A stretch of DNA of 5,993 nt from Bacteroidota bacterium. GTDB taxonomy: Bacteria; Bacteroidota; Bacteroidia; Chitinophagales; Saprospiraceae. A program made the translations under genes and the position numbers. Of the stretch, positions 5,150 through 5,993 are shown piece after piece; the stretch's first letter is position 1, and each line of letters begins with the position of its first letter. The notes under the pieces were generated by a model. The model was not told the DNA's origin and searched no databases. It saw nothing but the letters and a program-made list of their open reading frames with translations. The stretch is taken from NCBI GenBank assembly GCA_008501835.1, contig QQUB01000417.1, positions 1-5,993 on the forward strand, read 5' to 3'.

Positions 5150-5993
5150 CTACGAGGATTCATTTTCAACAATACCTTTATCTGATAACAGGATCGCTAT
5201 CCGGCGGGTAGGCTCAAATTGTGAGAAAATAATGATCATGACAACGGTAATGGGCACACTGAGAACCATGCCTACCACTCCCCAGATAACGCCCCAAACG
5301 GAAAGGGAAATAATCGTTACCAGTGGACTGATGTTCATGGATGTTCCCATCAACCTGGGCTCTATTATGTTTCCTACAACGATCTGAATGGCGCCGACAA
5401 TGACCAATACAAGGATTGCAGGGGTAACTGTACCAAACTGCAACAGACTGAAAATTGCCGGAAAAACGGTAGCTACCAAGGAACCAACGGTAGGGATAAA
5501 ATTCAATACAAAAATGAGGAAGGCCCAGAATGCGGGCGAATCTACTCCAATAATTAGCAGCGCTATGTAACTCAGAACCCCTGTAATGATACTCACCACC
5601 GTTTTTAATCCAAGGTACTGTGAAATAGAATCCTCAATCTTATCCAGTAATTCATTAAAACGTTCGTATTTGTCCTCCTCCGGAAAAAGCATTTTTAGTT
5701 TATCCCTGAACTTGGTCTCTTCCAAAACAATGAATAAAGTATAAATCAGGATCATAAAGGCGTTGCCAATTATACTGGAAAGAGAGCTGAAGATGCTTCC
5801 TAGAATTTCGCCAAAATTAAAATCTCCTGCACGCCCCTTAAAATCCTCAATTATATTGAGATTAAAGGTTTCATTGATCTGAGCTACTACCTTATCCAGA
5901 TTGGAACCGTATTTTTCATAAGCTCCGGAAAGAGATTCAATATTGGTAGACAAAATTTCCACCATAACGCATGCAATGATCAGAATAGAAGTG
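5150..5993 (-). CDS. AI-2E family transporter, N-terminus cut by window edge
   Basis: This is a polytopic inner-membrane protein of the AI-2E (TerC-independent, PF01594-type) family, which includes E. coli YdiK, YhhT and TqsA. Transport substrates differ among members, and autoinducer-2 export should not be assumed. The frame stays open through the right edge upstream of the ATG at 5965, with hydrophobic residues (SILIIACV) before it, so that ATG is internal. 280 residues are visible, and roughly 70-90 N-terminal residues are missing given a usual length near 350-370. Visible parts are a soluble segment (about the first 70 residues), a helix pair (IFSSLSSIIGNAFMILIYTLF), a charged loop (EETKFRDKLKMLFPEEDKYERF), then a bundle with the family hallmarks NFIPTVGS, NIIEPRLMG and SPLVTIISLSVWG, and the closing GMVLSVPITVVMIII. 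The tail is short and polar and ends in ENESS. Genes upstream of it are outside the window. Confidence 0.93.
   Translation of the reverse strand, partial: TSILIIACVMVEILSTNIESLSGAYEKYGSNLDKVVAQINETFNLNIIEDFKGRAGDFNFGEILGSIFSSLSSIIGNAFMILIYTLFIVLEETKFRDKLKMLFPEEDKYERFNELLDKIEDSISQYLGLKTVVSIITGVLSYIALLIIGVDSPAFWAFLIFVLNFIPTVGSLVATVFPAIFSLLQFGTVTPAILVLVIVGAIQIVVGNIIEPRLMGTSMNISPLVTIISLSVWGVIWGVVGMVLSVPITVVMIIIFSQFEPTRRIAILLSDKGIVENESS

Noticed and set aside
1..5993. A novel multi-gene system (defence, mobile element, secondary metabolism)
   Set aside because: The recognisable genes are housekeeping or envelope functions, are transcribed singly in different directions, and show no integrase, transposase, toxin-antitoxin or effector signature.

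Overview
The window looks like ordinary chromosome from a member of the Bacteroidota, probably an environmental Saprospiria- or Cytophagia-like lineage. The grounds are start regions rich in A and T with no clear Shine-Dalgarno sequence, a TAnnTTTG-type promoter box (TATTTTTG) in front of the E2 gene, a CarboxypepD_reg-like plus OmpA outer-membrane protein, and intergenic DNA full of degenerate short repeats. The lineage is an inference, since no rRNA or other marker gene is present.

Layout, left to right. Positions 2-103 (+) hold the last 33 codons of a gene that enters from the left, followed at 110-139 by a perfect, U-flanked, bidirectional terminator. Positions 353-1687 (-) encode a complete lipoylated E2 acyltransferase of a 2-oxo acid dehydrogenase complex. 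Positions 1944-2126 (-) encode a 60-residue, very acidic small protein. A repeat-rich spacer (2127-2425) leads to a 348-residue exported protein with two OmpA-type domains around a beta-sandwich-like domain (2426-3472, -). A second repeat-rich spacer (3473-3994) separates this from a divergently transcribed lipoprotein that looks like a clan GH-A TIM-barrel glycoside hydrolase (4010-5119, +). That gene converges, across a 30-nt gap holding a UUCG-type hairpin, on the C-terminal 280 residues of an AI-2E family membrane protein (5150-5993, -), which is cut by the right edge.

The genes do not form an obvious pathway or operon. Each complete gene has its own spacer of more than 250 nt, or a convergent partner, so they are probably transcribed separately. 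Two products act at the cell envelope (OmpA-like protein, GH-A-like lipoprotein), one is an inner-membrane transporter-like protein, and the E2 is cytoplasmic central metabolism. I found no phage, insertion sequence, CRISPR array, tRNA or rRNA, and no convincing new defence or mobile system. The least explained items are the lipoprotein enzyme, the small acidic protein, the altered second OmpA domain, and the layered intergenic repeats.
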